DNA of 53,001 bases from Cellulomonas denverensis (GCF_012396125.1 NZ_JAAXOX010000016.1:1-53001); one strand, 5' to 3'; positions 14,868 to 23,688 are shown, counted from the stretch's first letter. Notes: generated by a model from the sequence alone, not told the origin. Numbers and translations: made by a program.

Positions 14868-16199
14868 CTAGTTCCAGATGGTGAGGGCCAGCTGAGCCAC
14901 GGTCGAGGCCAGCAGGTAGGCGGAGGTGATCGAGACCAGGCCGACCGGGATGATCTTCCACCCGATCGCCTTGAGCATCGGGAGATCCTTGCCCAGGCTC
15001 AGGCCCGCGGTGCTCAGCACCAGGGTACAAACGCCCAGGAAATCCACCCGGTTGACCAGGTCCAGCAGCGGCTCCTGGATCGGCGACCAGGGGGTGGAGA
15101 TCAGGGCGCCGAGCGTGATGACCAGGAACATCGCGCCCACCTTGCCCCGGGTCAGCCGGGACAGCGACAGCCCGATCGCGACCAGGGCGGCCAGCACCAG
15201 GAACCCGGCCAGCGCCCGCCAGTCCAGGTGCAGCGCCAGGCTGCGCGGGGCGACCGCGTTCACCAGGAAGCCGGCCAGCACCAGCACGGTCAGCACGGTC
15301 CAGGTGGCGATGCCGACCGGCGGGGCGGTGACCACGGCAGGTGCCGGGGCGGTGGCGGCGGGTGCGCGCAGCTGCTGGCGACGGGTGAGCAGCTGGTAGT
15401 ACTTCTCGGCCAGCGGCAGCGCCACGTACATCCCGACGTACACCCCGAGCAGGCTGGTGATCACGTTGGAGGTCGCCGCCAGGGCCAGCACGTCGTCGGC
15501 CAGCTCCGGGTGCGCGGTGGCGACGGCACCGGAGGCGGCGGCCATCATCGACCCGGAGCCCACCCCGGAGCCCATCGCCAGCGCCCGCGGGTCGAAGACG
15601 TTCAGCGCGGACATTACCGAGGCGACCACCGTGATCACGATCGCCCCGAACAGGGTGCCGAAGGCGTACATCGACAGCACCCCGCGGTACTGCGGCGAGT
15701 CCGGCCCGTAGCGCTCGCTGACCATCGCGAAGGCGCCCTCCCGGTCGATGGAGAACGTGGCGCCGACGGTGGCCGGTCCCATCCGCAGCAGCACGGCCAG
15801 CGGCAGGGCGAGCGCCAGGGTGCCGAACAGGTGCCCGACCTCCTGCAGCAGCAGCGCCGGGCCGGCGTTGAACAGCATCCGGATGTTCGGGCCCATCGTG
15901 AACGACAGCCGGGCGATCAGCAGCAGCACCGCCACCCCCATCACCGTGGAGGCGGTCGACTGCAGGTCGAGCGGGAACCGCCGCCAGGGCTGGGCACTGA
16001 TCGCCCCGCCGATCAGCAGGCCGAAGACCAGCGGCAGCACCGCGATGTCGGCGAAGCTGCCGACCGAGATCGTCCACTTGCCGAGGAACTGCGCGGTCCC
16101 GGCGATCACGATCATCAGGGTGACGACCACCCAGAGCCGGGGCGAGCGCCAGGTGTAGCGCAGGGCGGTCGGGGCAGGGTCGTGCACGAGGCTGGTCAT
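14868..16199 (-). CDS. DUF3100 integral membrane protein, probable transporter
   Basis: The protein has about 443 residues and about twelve hydrophobic segments. It contains SFADIAVLPLVFGLLIGGAIS near the N-terminus, GSGVGSGSMMAAASGAVATAHPE in the middle and LGVCTLVLSTAGLSLGKDLPML near the end, the pattern of DUF3100 proteins. These frequently neighbour M20 amidohydrolases, so uptake of the hydrolase's substrate is a reasonable guess, but no transport activity is established to my knowledge. ATG 16199 was chosen (GAGAG upstream); an ATG four codons earlier at 16211 is possible. It lies between the M20 and sdaA genes. Confidence 0.75.
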   Translation of the reverse strand: MTSLVHDPAPTALRYTWRSPRLWVVVTLMIVIAGTAQFLGKWTISVGSFADIAVLPLVFGLLIGGAISAQPWRRFPLDLQSTASTVMGVAVLLLIARLSFTMGPNIRMLFNAGPALLLQEVGHLFGTLALALPLAVLLRMGPATVGATFSIDREGAFAMVSERYGPDSPQYRGVLSMYAFGTLFGAIVITVVASVMSALNVFDPRALAMGSGVGSGSMMAAASGAVATAHPELADDVLALAATSNVITSLLGVYVGMYVALPLAEKYYQLLTRRQQLRAPAATAPAPAVVTAPPVGIATWTVLTVLVLAGFLVNAVAPRSLALHLDWRALAGFLVLAALVAIGLSLSRLTRGKVGAMFLVITLGALISTPWSPIQEPLLDLVNRVDFLGVCTLVLSTAGLSLGKDLPMLKAIGWKIIPVGLVSITSAYLLASTVAQLALTIWN

Positions 16200-16252
16200 G
16201 GCGTCTCTCATCTCTCGCGGCGGCGGGCGGGGAGGCGGCTGAGGTGTGCTGG

Positions 16253-17467
16253 TCAGGCGTGCAGGGTGCTGCGGGTGGCGCCGGCGGGGCGTTCGGCCCG
16301 GCGGCGCAGCAGGTCCGCGCGGACCTGCGGGTCGAGGGCGGCGGCCAGCACGGTGCGGGCCAGGGCGGCGGCACCGTCCAGGGCGGCCCGGTCGCCGGCC
16401 GGGGTGCGGGCCGCGGCGGCGAAGTCCGGGGTGTGCGGGGCGGCGGTGGTGCCGAGGATGGCGATGGTGGGGTGGATCGAGGGCACCACCTGGGACACGT
16501 TGCCCATGTCGGTGGAGCCGCCGCGCAGCCCGCCGGACCCGTCGATGGTGCGGCCCAGGTCGGTGAGGGCGGCATCCCAGAACCGGCTCAGGTCCGGGTC
16601 GGAGGCCAGCGGCGCGTAGGGGTGTTCGGTGCTCTCCACGGTCCAGCTGCACCCGGTGGCGATCGCCGCGCCCTCGAAGCAGGCCAGCACCCGGCGGTAG
16701 GTCTCGCGCCACACGTCCACGTCGCCGGCCCGCACCTCCAGCTGCACCTCCGCGTGCGCGGGGATGATGTTGGTGACGTCACCGCCGTGTTCGACGAAGG
16801 CGTTCACGCTGGTCCCGGCGGGCAGGTGTTGGCGCAGCAGGCCGATGCCGGTCAGGGCCAGCGTGGCGGCGGCACCGGCGTTGATCCCGTGCTCGGGTGC
16901 GGCGGCGGCGTGCGAGGCCCGGCCGGTGAAGGTGATCCGGACCCGCTGAACCGCCTGGGCGGCGAAGGCACCGCTGGGGGCGTCCACCCCGGACATGCCG
17001 TGCACCATCAGGGACATCGCGGCGTCCTCCCAGGCGCCGGCCAGCAGCAGGTCGACCTTGCCGCCGCCGTGCTCCTCGGCGGGGGTGCCGAGCAGGGTCA
17101 CCCGCAGCCCGGCGGCGTCGGCCAGCGGGGCCAGCGCCAGGGCGGCACCGACCGCGGCGGTGGCGATGATGTTGTGCCCGCAGGCGTGGCCGATCCCCGG
17201 CAGTGCGTCGTATTCGGCGCACAGCGTGACGGTCAGGTCGCCGGTGCCGGTCACCGCCTCGACGGCGGTGTCCAGGCCGTACACCCCGACCTCGGTGGCG
17301 AAGCCGGCCTCGGCCAGCACGGCGGCGACCCGCGCGGCGGACCGGTGCTCCTGGTAGGCGAGTTCCGGGTCCTCGTGCAGGGCGTGGCTGAGGGCGAGCA
17401 GGCGCTCGCGGTGCCGGTCCAGGGTGGCGGTGACCCGCTCGGTGGCGTCGTCGAGGGAGAGCGTCAT
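16253..17467 (-). CDS. M20-family amidohydrolase/metallopeptidase (AbgB-like)
   Basis: The protein has 404 residues. Zinc-ligand motifs of the M20D group are present: EYDALPGIGHACGHNIIAT, the catalytic TPAEEHGGGK, and MVHGMSGVD. The dimerisation insert carries the substrate His in RASHAAAAPEHGINA, and the C-terminal ligand region is PTIAILGTTAAPHTPDF. Relatives cleave N-acyl amino acids or p-aminobenzoyl-glutamate. ATG 17467 was chosen; an upstream in-frame ATG at 17497 lies across the candidate operator. It is the first gene of the M20-DUF3100-sdaA operon, divergent from an Lrp-type regulator. Released serine would be consumed by SdaA; that link is inference from gene order. Confidence 0.88.
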   Translation of the reverse strand: MTLSLDDATERVTATLDRHRERLLALSHALHEDPELAYQEHRSAARVAAVLAEAGFATEVGVYGLDTAVEAVTGTGDLTVTLCAEYDALPGIGHACGHNIIATAAVGAALALAPLADAAGLRVTLLGTPAEEHGGGKVDLLLAGAWEDAAMSLMVHGMSGVDAPSGAFAAQAVQRVRITFTGRASHAAAAPEHGINAGAAATLALTGIGLLRQHLPAGTSVNAFVEHGGDVTNIIPAHAEVQLEVRAGDVDVWRETYRRVLACFEGAAIATGCSWTVESTEHPYAPLASDPDLSRFWDAALTDLGRTIDGSGGLRGGSTDMGNVSQVVPSIHPTIAILGTTAAPHTPDFAAAARTPAGDRAALDGAAALARTVLAAALDPQVRADLLRRRAERPAGATRSTLHA

Positions 17468-17471
17468 GGCG

Positions 17472-17506
17472 ACACAGTGGACTGTGTTTGACTTCACACG
17501 GGTGAA
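17472..17506. promoter_or_regulatory. Operator palindrome in the divergent M20/Lrp region
   Basis: ACACAGTGGACTGTGT (17472-17487) has 7-nt perfect arms around GG and lies 5 bp upstream of the M20 start. A second inverted repeat TTCAC-N4-GTGAA is at 17493-17506 (arms TTCAC/GTGAA), and TTGACT overlaps the gap between them. This fits binding of the divergent Lrp-family regulator to control both directions. Confidence 0.6.
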
Positions 17507-17535
17507 CTCGCACGGATTCTGCGGAAGGCGGGCCG

Positions 17536-18558
17536 ATGGCGCACGGATATCAGCCGGATCAGGTCGACATGCGGATCCTGCACGCCCTCCAGGTCGAACC
17601 GCGGGCGAGCTGGACCGAACTGGCCCCGGTGGTCGGCGCCGACCCGGCCAACCTGTCCCGGCGCTGGTCGCGGCTGCGCGCGGCGGGCATCGCCTGGGTC
17701 ACCGGGATGACGGACCAGGCCGACCGGGGCGGGGGTGCGCTGATCGAGATCGAGTGTGCCCCGGGTGATCTGCACGCCACCGTCCGGGCCCTGACCGCCG
17801 AGCCGGAGGTGGTGACCATCGACTACACCGTCGGCGGCCGGGACCTGCTGGTCACGGTGCTGGCCGACACCCAGCGCCAGGTCGCGGACTACGTGCTCGG
17901 GCCGATGGCGCGGCTGCGCGGGATCCGGGCCGCGCACACCCACCTGATCACCGAGCGGCTGCTGGACGCCCGGCGCTGGCGGCTGCGGGAGTTGTCGCCG
18001 GCCGAGGTGGCCCGGATCCCGCGGTTCCGGCCGCCGCGCAGTCGGGCCGCCCGCACCGTGGCACCGGAGTTGTTCGAGGTGATCCGGCAGGAGCTGGCGG
18101 TGGACGGCCGGGCGAGCGCGGTGGCGATCGCCGGGCGCAGCGGGTTCTCCGCCCAGCGGGTGACGGACGCGATCGCCACCCTGCGCACCGACGGGCAGCT
18201 CTACCTGCGCACCGACCTGGCGCGGGATCTGTCGGACTGGCCGGTGTACACCTGGTACTTCCTGCAGGTGCCGGCCCCGGTGATGGCGCAGGCCCGGGTG
18301 ACGCTGGCCCAGGTGCCGGAGATCCGGTTGGCCGCGCTGTGCGCCAGTCGCTACAACCTGGTGCTCGCGGTCTGGCTGCGCAGCGTGCAGGACGTGCAGT
18401 CCTTCGAGGTGGCGCTGTCCCGGGCGCTGCCGGGGGCGGTGATCGCCGACCGGTCGGTGGTGGTGCGGATCGCCAAGCACCTGGGTCATGTCCTGGACGA
18501 CGACGGCCGGGCGACCGGGACGGTGGTGCCGATGCGCCGGCCTCTGGTCAATGGTTGA
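17536..18558 (+). CDS. Double-length Lrp/AsnC-family transcriptional regulator
   Basis: The protein has 340 residues, about twice the normal Lrp length (150). Two Lrp units occur in tandem: a first helix-turn-helix (QVDMRILHALQVEPRASWTE, GADPANLSRRWSRLRAAG) with effector-type domain (ALIEIECAPGDLHATVRAL), then a second, more diverged helix-turn-helix (LFEVIRQELAVDGRASAVAI, GFSAQRVTDAIATL) and second RAM-like domain ending near residue 320. Such duplicated Lrp proteins are known in actinobacteria and may act as one-chain pseudo-dimers. It is divergent from the M20-DUF3100-sdaA operon, which it probably regulates in response to an amino acid or its conjugate. Confidence 0.85.
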   Translation: MAHGYQPDQVDMRILHALQVEPRASWTELAPVVGADPANLSRRWSRLRAAGIAWVTGMTDQADRGGGALIEIECAPGDLHATVRALTAEPEVVTIDYTVGGRDLLVTVLADTQRQVADYVLGPMARLRGIRAAHTHLITERLLDARRWRLRELSPAEVARIPRFRPPRSRAARTVAPELFEVIRQELAVDGRASAVAIAGRSGFSAQRVTDAIATLRTDGQLYLRTDLARDLSDWPVYTWYFLQVPAPVMAQARVTLAQVPEIRLAALCASRYNLVLAVWLRSVQDVQSFEVALSRALPGAVIADRSVVVRIAKHLGHVLDDDGRATGTVVPMRRPLVNG

Positions 18559-18573
18559 ACACTCAACTACAGT
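18554..18573 (+). promoter_or_regulatory. Palindromic operator plus -10 for the VOC gene
   Basis: GTTGAACACTCAAC (18554-18567; arms GTTGA/TCAAC) directly abuts TACAGT (18568-18573), which lies 6 nt before ATG 18580. A repressor bound here would block the -10. The palindrome also overlaps the stop of the upstream Lrp gene. Confidence 0.5.
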
Positions 18574-18579
18574 GGAGGC

Positions 18580-19482
18580 ATGACCACCTCCACCCCGCAG
18601 GACCGCCTGGCCGCCGACACCGCCATGGGCCCGGTCACCCTTCTGGTCGGCGACCTCGACCTGCAGCTGCGCTACTACCGCGACGTGCTCGGCCTGACCG
18701 TGGTCGAGCGCCCGGACGAGCGGATCGACAGGGTGGGCCGCCCAGACGTGGTCGTCCTGGGCCGGGGCAGCAGCGCACTGATGGTGCTGCGGCACACCCC
18801 GGACCTGCCGCCCACCCAGCGCTCGCAGGCCGGGCTGTTCCACACCGCGATCCTGTTCGACACCCGGGAGGCGCTGGCCGCGACCCTGGCCTCGGTCGCC
18901 GCCCGCGCGCCGCAGACCTACATCGGCAGCGCCGACCACCTGGTTTCCGAGGCGTTCTACCTCACCGACCCCGAGGGCAACGGCGTCGAGCTGTACTGGG
19001 ACCGCGGCCGCGACACCTGGCAGTACGACGCCGACGGGCACGTGGTGATGGACTCGCTGCTGCTGGACCCGAACGACTTCATCCGCCGGCACGGGGACGA
19101 CGCGAGCCTGGGCCGCCCCGGCATCGGCCGCCCGGTGGTCGGGCACGTGCACCTGCAGGTCGGCGACGTGCCCAGCGCCCGGTCGTTCTACGTGGACGCG
19201 CTCGGCTTCGACGTGACCGCCGAGTGGCACGGCGCGCTGTTCGTCTCCGCCGGCGGGTACCACCACCACCTGGCGGTGAACACCTGGAACTCGGCCGGTG
19301 CCGGACCGCGGGCCTCCTCGCTCGGGCTGGGCGAGGTCACCCTGGTGGTGCCCGGCAGCGACGACATCGGCGCGCTGCGGGAACGGCTCGGCCACCACGG
19401 GGTCGGCGTCCAGGACGACGGGGCCACCGTCACCTTCACCGACCCGTGGCGCAACGTGGTCCGGGTGCGCGCCGCGGCCTGA
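18580..19482 (+). CDS. VOC-superfamily protein, CatE/extradiol-dioxygenase-like, two glyoxalase domains
   Basis: The protein has 300 residues with two VOC modules. The first (residues 15-130) contains VTLLVGDLDLQLRYYRDVLGLTVV, the metal-region LFHTAILFDT and the C-terminal ligand region AFYLTDPEGNGVELYWDR. The second (about 180-300) contains VGHVHLQVGDVPSARSFYVDALGFDV and GGYHHHLAVNTW. This matches Bacillus CatE/MhqO-type proteins, which act on catechols and hydroquinones. It is convergent with a hydroquinone-reductase homologue. Substrate unproven. The gene appears leaderless and sits under a palindromic operator. Confidence 0.85.
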   Translation: MTTSTPQDRLAADTAMGPVTLLVGDLDLQLRYYRDVLGLTVVERPDERIDRVGRPDVVVLGRGSSALMVLRHTPDLPPTQRSQAGLFHTAILFDTREALAATLASVAARAPQTYIGSADHLVSEAFYLTDPEGNGVELYWDRGRDTWQYDADGHVVMDSLLLDPNDFIRRHGDDASLGRPGIGRPVVGHVHLQVGDVPSARSFYVDALGFDVTAEWHGALFVSAGGYHHHLAVNTWNSAGAGPRASSLGLGEVTLVVPGSDDIGALRERLGHHGVGVQDDGATVTFTDPWRNVVRVRAAA

Positions 19483-19485
19483 GGC

Positions 19486-20523
19486 TCAGCCCCGCATCGC
19501 CGCGGCGGTGTGCGCCGGGTCGACCTGCTCGCCGTCGCGGACCGGCCCGGGCGGGGTGCCGTCGCCGAACGGCCGCCCGCCCAGCGCCTCCCGGCCGTGC
19601 GGCGTCAGCCAGCCGCTCAGGTCCGGGCCGGCCGGCACGATCCGGGTCGGATTGATGTCCTCGTGCACCACGTAGTAGTGCCGCTTGATGTGGTCGAAGT
19701 CGATCGTGTCGCCGAAGCCCGGGGTCTGGAACAAGTCCCGGGCGTAGGCCCACAGCACCGGCATCTCGGTCAGCTTCGACCGATTGCACTTGAAGTGCCC
19801 GTGGTACACCGCGTCGAAGCGGACCAGCGTGGTGAACAGCCGGACATCCGCCTCGGTGATCGTGTCGCCGACCAGGTAGCGCTGCCCGGCCAGGCGCTCG
19901 CTCAGCCAGTCCAGCCGGGAGAACAGCCGCTTGTACGCCCGGTCGTAGGACTCCTGCGAGCCGGCGAAGCCGCACCGGTACACCCCGTTGTTCACGTCGG
20001 TGAACACCGCCCGGGCGACCTGGTCGATCTCGTCCCGCAGCGGCGCGGGGTACAGGTCCGGGGCGCCCGGCCGGTGGTAGGCCCGCCACTGGGTGGACAG
20101 GTCGAGGGTCAGCTGGGCGTAGTCGTTGGTCACCACCTGGCCGGTGGGCACGTCCACGATCGCCGGGACCGTGATGCCGCGCGGGTACTGCGGGTCCCGC
20201 TTGAAGTAGGCGTCCTGCAACCGGGGGATGCCCAGCACCGGGTCGACGCCACCGGGGTCGAGGTCGAAGGTCCAGGAGCGTGCGTCGTGGGTCGGGCCGC
20301 ACACCCCCATCGAGATCGCGTCCTCCAGGCCGAGCAACCGGCGCACGATGATCGCCCGGTTCGCCCACGGACACGCCCGGGAGACCACCAGCCGGTACCG
20401 GCCCGGTTCGACCGGCCAGCCGTCCTCGCCGCCGACCGTGATCCGGGTGGTCAGGTAGCGCTGGTCCCGGACGAACTCGGTACCCGGCGTGACGTACGCC
20501 CCCGCGGTGCTGTGCTCGGTCAT
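19486..20523 (-). CDS. Glutathionyl-hydroquinone reductase family protein (Xi-class GST-like)
   Basis: The protein has 345 residues. The thioredoxin-fold domain carries the catalytic cysteine in SRACPWANRAIIVRRLLGLE (residues about 48-67), the CPWA motif that defines this family. The C-terminal all-alpha domain follows (VNNGVYRCGFAGSQESYDRA, RYLVGDTITEADVRLFTTLVRFD, and the conserved HYYVVHEDINPTRIVPAGP). In proteobacteria the enzyme reduces glutathionyl-(hydro)quinones. Actinobacteria mostly use mycothiol, so the thiol partner here is likely different; that is inference. It ends 3 bp from the convergent CatE-like gene, so both may serve quinone or aromatic detoxification. Confidence 0.9.
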   Translation of the reverse strand: MTEHSTAGAYVTPGTEFVRDQRYLTTRITVGGEDGWPVEPGRYRLVVSRACPWANRAIIVRRLLGLEDAISMGVCGPTHDARSWTFDLDPGGVDPVLGIPRLQDAYFKRDPQYPRGITVPAIVDVPTGQVVTNDYAQLTLDLSTQWRAYHRPGAPDLYPAPLRDEIDQVARAVFTDVNNGVYRCGFAGSQESYDRAYKRLFSRLDWLSERLAGQRYLVGDTITEADVRLFTTLVRFDAVYHGHFKCNRSKLTEMPVLWAYARDLFQTPGFGDTIDFDHIKRHYYVVHEDINPTRIVPAGPDLSGWLTPHGREALGGRPFGDGTPPGPVRDGEQVDPAHTAAAMRG

Positions 20524-20612
20524 GCCCCCATTCTCACCCCGGACCGCCCGCCCGCACAGCGAGCCGGTGCCCGGTTTGCCTACAGTGGCCGGGCCCCTGT
20601 GTCGCCGACCCG

Positions 20613-22487
20613 GTGAGGACCGTGCCCGCTTCCACCCGTTCCCGTTCCGTCCTGCTCGCGGCCGTCGCCGCCGGTGCCCTGCTGCTCGCCGGGTGCACCA
20701 GCGACCCCGCGCCCTCCGACGCCCCGGCCGATGCCGTCGAGCTCACCACCGACCCGGCCGAGCCGATCGCCGCGCCGGTGGTGCTCCGGACCGACGACCC
20801 GGTGCAGACCGCGATCGAGGCCGGCGAGCAGCTGTTCGATGCGGCGCCGGTGGTGGTGGTCGCCGAGCCGGACCAGGCTGCGCTGGCCACCGCGGCGTCG
20901 GTGGCGGTGGCGGCGGGTGCACCCCTGCTGCTCGACGACGGCGCGGCGGGGGAGACCGCCGCCGCCCTCGAACGGCTCGGCACCAGCCACGTCCTGACGG
21001 TCGGGGAGGTCGGGGAGCTGCCCGAGGGCCTGGCGGTGGCCGGTGCGGACCCGGAGACGCTGGCCGCCGCGGGGCTGGACCTGGCGGAGACGACTCCGGT
21101 GGACCCGGACGAGTTGATCGCGGCGGTCGGGGGGCTGGACCGGCCGGACACCCCCGTGCTGAGCCTTGCCGATGCCGATGCCGATGCCGATGCCGATGCC
21201 GATGCCGATGCCGATGCCGATGCCGACGCGGACTCCGGCGACGACACCGCCACGACCGGGACCGACGACCCGGCGACCGCCGCAGCCGACGCCACCCCGC
21301 GCGCCGCCGACACCGCCGCAACCGCCGGCGACGCGCCCCTGTTGCCGGCCTGGAGCATCCCCACTGCCACCCGGGCCACCGCCCCCGCCGCCTCACCCTG
21401 GCCGGACGACGCCACCATCACCGCCCCCACCACCGACGCCGGGGCCACCGCCGTCCTGATCGACCCGCAGGCCGACGATGACCCGCTCGCCCTGGTTCCG
21501 GCGCTGGCCACCGCGCGGGCCGCAGGCCTCCCGGTGATCGAGGTGCCTGGCGGCGACCCGCGCGCCACCTCCGAGAGCGTCCGGGCGTTGGACGGCACCA
21601 CCGCCGCCCTGGCACTCGGCGACAGCTTCGGCAGCACCGAGGAGTTCGCCCCGCGCCTGGCGACCGCCGCCACCGGGGTCGAACTGCCCGGCGGCGGCCA
21701 GCTGGTGTTCCCCGCCGGGGACGGCGTGACCGGCAAGCGGTACATCGCGCTCTACGGCACCCCCGGCACCCCGGCGCTCGGCGTCCTCGGCGAACAGGAC
21801 GTGCCGGCCACCGTCGCCCGCGCCGAGCAGACCGCCGCGCCCTACCGCGCACTGACCGGCGACACCGTGGTGCCCACCCTGGAGATCATCGCCACCATCG
21901 CCTCCGCGGGGCCCGAACCGGACGGCTCCTACTCCCGTGGCCGCAGCGTGGACGAGCTGCGCCCGCTGATCGAGGCGGCCGGGGACGCCGGGATGGCCGT
22001 GGTGATCGACCTGCAACCCGGTCGCACCGACTTCCTCACCCAGGCCCAGCGCTACGCCGAACTCCTGGAGTACCCGCACGTCGGCCTGGCCCTGGACCCC
22101 GAGTGGCGGCTGGGGCCCGACCAGGTCCACCTGCGCCAGATCGGCTCGGTCGGCGTGGACGAGGTGAACCAGGTCTCCGACTGGCTGGCCGGGTTCGTCC
22201 GGGAGCGGAACCTGCCGCAGAAGATGTTCCTGCTGCACCAGTTCTCGCTGCGGATGATCACCGACCGCGAGCGGCTGGACGTCGGCCACGACGAGCTGGC
22301 CACGATCATCCATGCCGACGGCCAGGGCAGTCAGCCCGCCAAGGCCGGCACCTGGACCACCCTGCACCAGGGCGCGCCGGACGTGCACTGGGGGTGGAAG
22401 AACTTCTACGACGAGGACCAGCCGATGCTGACCCCGGAGCAGACCTACCAGGTGTCGCCGGTGCCGGACCTGGTGACCTACCAGTAG
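20613..22487 (+). CDS. Large exported lipoprotein with Asp-Ala repeat; C-terminal barrel-like domain
   Basis: The protein has 624 residues. A lipoprotein signal (LLAAVAAGALLLAGC, lipobox at about residue 28) is followed by a domain resembling cell-wall-binding repeat 2 folds (PVVVVAEPDQAALATAASVAVA, GAPLLLDDGAAGETAAALERLG, HVLTVGEVGE). A DADA repeat and an Ala/Thr/Asp-rich linker come next (about residues 187-240), and then a second similar domain. The C-terminal 230 residues look like a TIM-barrel-type globular domain (TVVPTLEIIATIAS, GMAVVIDLQPGRTDF, HVGLALDPEWRLGPDQ, LLHQFSLRMI). I do not recognise an established function. TACAGT at 20581-20586 may be its -10. It is convergent with mvaS with 1 bp between. 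Confidence 0.75.
   Translation: MRTVPASTRSRSVLLAAVAAGALLLAGCTSDPAPSDAPADAVELTTDPAEPIAAPVVLRTDDPVQTAIEAGEQLFDAAPVVVVAEPDQAALATAASVAVAAGAPLLLDDGAAGETAAALERLGTSHVLTVGEVGELPEGLAVAGADPETLAAAGLDLAETTPVDPDELIAAVGGLDRPDTPVLSLADADADADADADADADADADADSGDDTATTGTDDPATAAADATPRAADTAATAGDAPLLPAWSIPTATRATAPAASPWPDDATITAPTTDAGATAVLIDPQADDDPLALVPALATARAAGLPVIEVPGGDPRATSESVRALDGTTAALALGDSFGSTEEFAPRLATAATGVELPGGGQLVFPAGDGVTGKRYIALYGTPGTPALGVLGEQDVPATVARAEQTAAPYRALTGDTVVPTLEIIATIASAGPEPDGSYSRGRSVDELRPLIEAAGDAGMAVVIDLQPGRTDFLTQAQRYAELLEYPHVGLALDPEWRLGPDQVHLRQIGSVGVDEVNQVSDWLAGFVRERNLPQKMFLLHQFSLRMITDRERLDVGHDELATIIHADGQGSQPAKAGTWTTLHQGAPDVHWGWKNFYDEDQPMLTPEQTYQVSPVPDLVTYQ
21171..21224 (+). repeat. Hexanucleotide tandem repeat (GATGCC)9 inside the lipoprotein gene
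   Basis: Nine perfect GATGCC copies encode (Asp-Ala)9, extended by one imperfect GACGCG unit. Perfect identity at the DNA level suggests recent slippage expansion; length changes preserve the frame. Confidence 0.95.
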
Positions 22488-22488
22488 C

Positions 22489-23688
22489 TCAGGCGACCGC
22501 CTCGGCGGCCTCGTCGCTGCGCACGTACACCCGCTGGTGCCCGCTGATCGCGGCCAGCCGGAACGGCGAGCGGCTGGTCACCGGGATCGGGTGCTCCCCG
22601 CCGTCCACCGGGTTGGCCGGGGCGACGATCCGCAGGTACTCGTCGTGGTCGACCCGGCGGCGCTCGTCCACCCGGCGGCGGTGCTCGGCGGTGCGCAGGT
22701 GGTCGCGGTAGCCCGGGACGACCAGGCCGGTGAAGAACTCGCCGACCGAGCCGGATCCGTAGGAGAAGAAGCCGATCCGGTTGCCGGCCAGGTCCTCGGT
22801 GGCGTGGTCGAGCAGCGAGATCAGGCCGATGTACATCGACGCGGTGTAGCTGTTGCCGATCTGCTTGTTGTAGCGCAGCGAGTCGCCGATCTGGGCGTCC
22901 AGCACCTCGGGATCGCGGGGGGCGCCGACCACCTTGGTCAGGTGCTGGTGCGCCTTGACCGCCATCTTGGTGAACGGCTGGTGGTAGCAGAAGGTGTCGA
23001 TGTCGGTGAAGGACGGACCGCCCTGGGCCTGCAGGTCGGCCCAGGCGCCGGACAGCGACTCGGTGTAGGCGCGCAGCGACAGCCGGCCGTCCACCACGGC
23101 GGTGGTGCGGTAGTTGGGGCGCCAGAAGTCCATCACGTCGGTGGTGTGCAGTCCGGACAGCGGCTCGATCTGCACCAGCCGGGGGTTCGCGGAGATCAGC
23201 ATCGCCACCGCCCCGGCGCCCTGGGTCGGCTCGCCGGAGGACCCGACGTCGTACCGGGCGACGTCGGAGCAGATCACCAGGACCTTCTGCTCCGGGTTGC
23301 GGGTGACCAGGGCGAGCGCCATCTGCAGCGCGGAGGTGCCGGAGTAACAGGCCTGCTTGAGTTCGACCACGCGGCAGGCGGCGTGCAGGCCGAGCAGCCG
23401 GTGCACGTAGACCCCGGCCGACTTGGACTGGTCGATGCCGCTCTCGGTGGCCAGCAGCACGGTGCGGATCGCGGCCCGGCCGGCGTCGTCCAGGTCGGCG
23501 ATGATCGGCTGCGCGGCGGCGGCGGCCAGCGTGACCACGTCCTCGTCCGGGGCGGCGACGCTCATCCGCTCCTGGCCCAGTCCGACGTAGTACTTCGCGG
23601 GCTCGACGCCGTGGCTCGGAGCCAGGTCGGCCAGATCCAGGTACTGATCCGCGGTGGCGAAGGACAGATCGTCGATGCCGAGCTGCAT
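22489..23688 (-). CDS. mvaS: Hydroxymethylglutaryl-CoA synthase
   Basis: HMG-CoA synthase condenses acetyl-CoA with acetoacetyl-CoA in the mevalonate pathway. The 399-residue protein has the catalytic triad: Glu82 in ATESGIDQSK, Cys114 in ELKQACYSGTSALQ, and the His of FCYHQPFTKMA (about 236). Other family blocks are GSSGEPTQGAGAVAML, GNSYTASMYIGL and FFSYGSGSVGEFF. ATG 23688 has GAGGA 7 nt upstream. It lies 210 bp downstream of mvaA in the same direction, the same reductase-then-synthase order as in the Streptomyces mevalonate cluster. The other mevalonate genes (kinases, decarboxylase, idi) are not in the window. Confidence 0.95.
   Translation of the reverse strand: MQLGIDDLSFATADQYLDLADLAPSHGVEPAKYYVGLGQERMSVAAPDEDVVTLAAAAAQPIIADLDDAGRAAIRTVLLATESGIDQSKSAGVYVHRLLGLHAACRVVELKQACYSGTSALQMALALVTRNPEQKVLVICSDVARYDVGSSGEPTQGAGAVAMLISANPRLVQIEPLSGLHTTDVMDFWRPNYRTTAVVDGRLSLRAYTESLSGAWADLQAQGGPSFTDIDTFCYHQPFTKMAVKAHQHLTKVVGAPRDPEVLDAQIGDSLRYNKQIGNSYTASMYIGLISLLDHATEDLAGNRIGFFSYGSGSVGEFFTGLVVPGYRDHLRTAEHRRRVDERRRVDHDEYLRIVAPANPVDGGEHPIPVTSRSPFRLAAISGHQRVYVRSDEAAEAVA

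Noticed and set aside
21171..21224. CRISPR-like array
   Set aside because: It is a perfect hexanucleotide run inside a coding frame with no spacers. No CRISPR array or cas gene was seen in the window.
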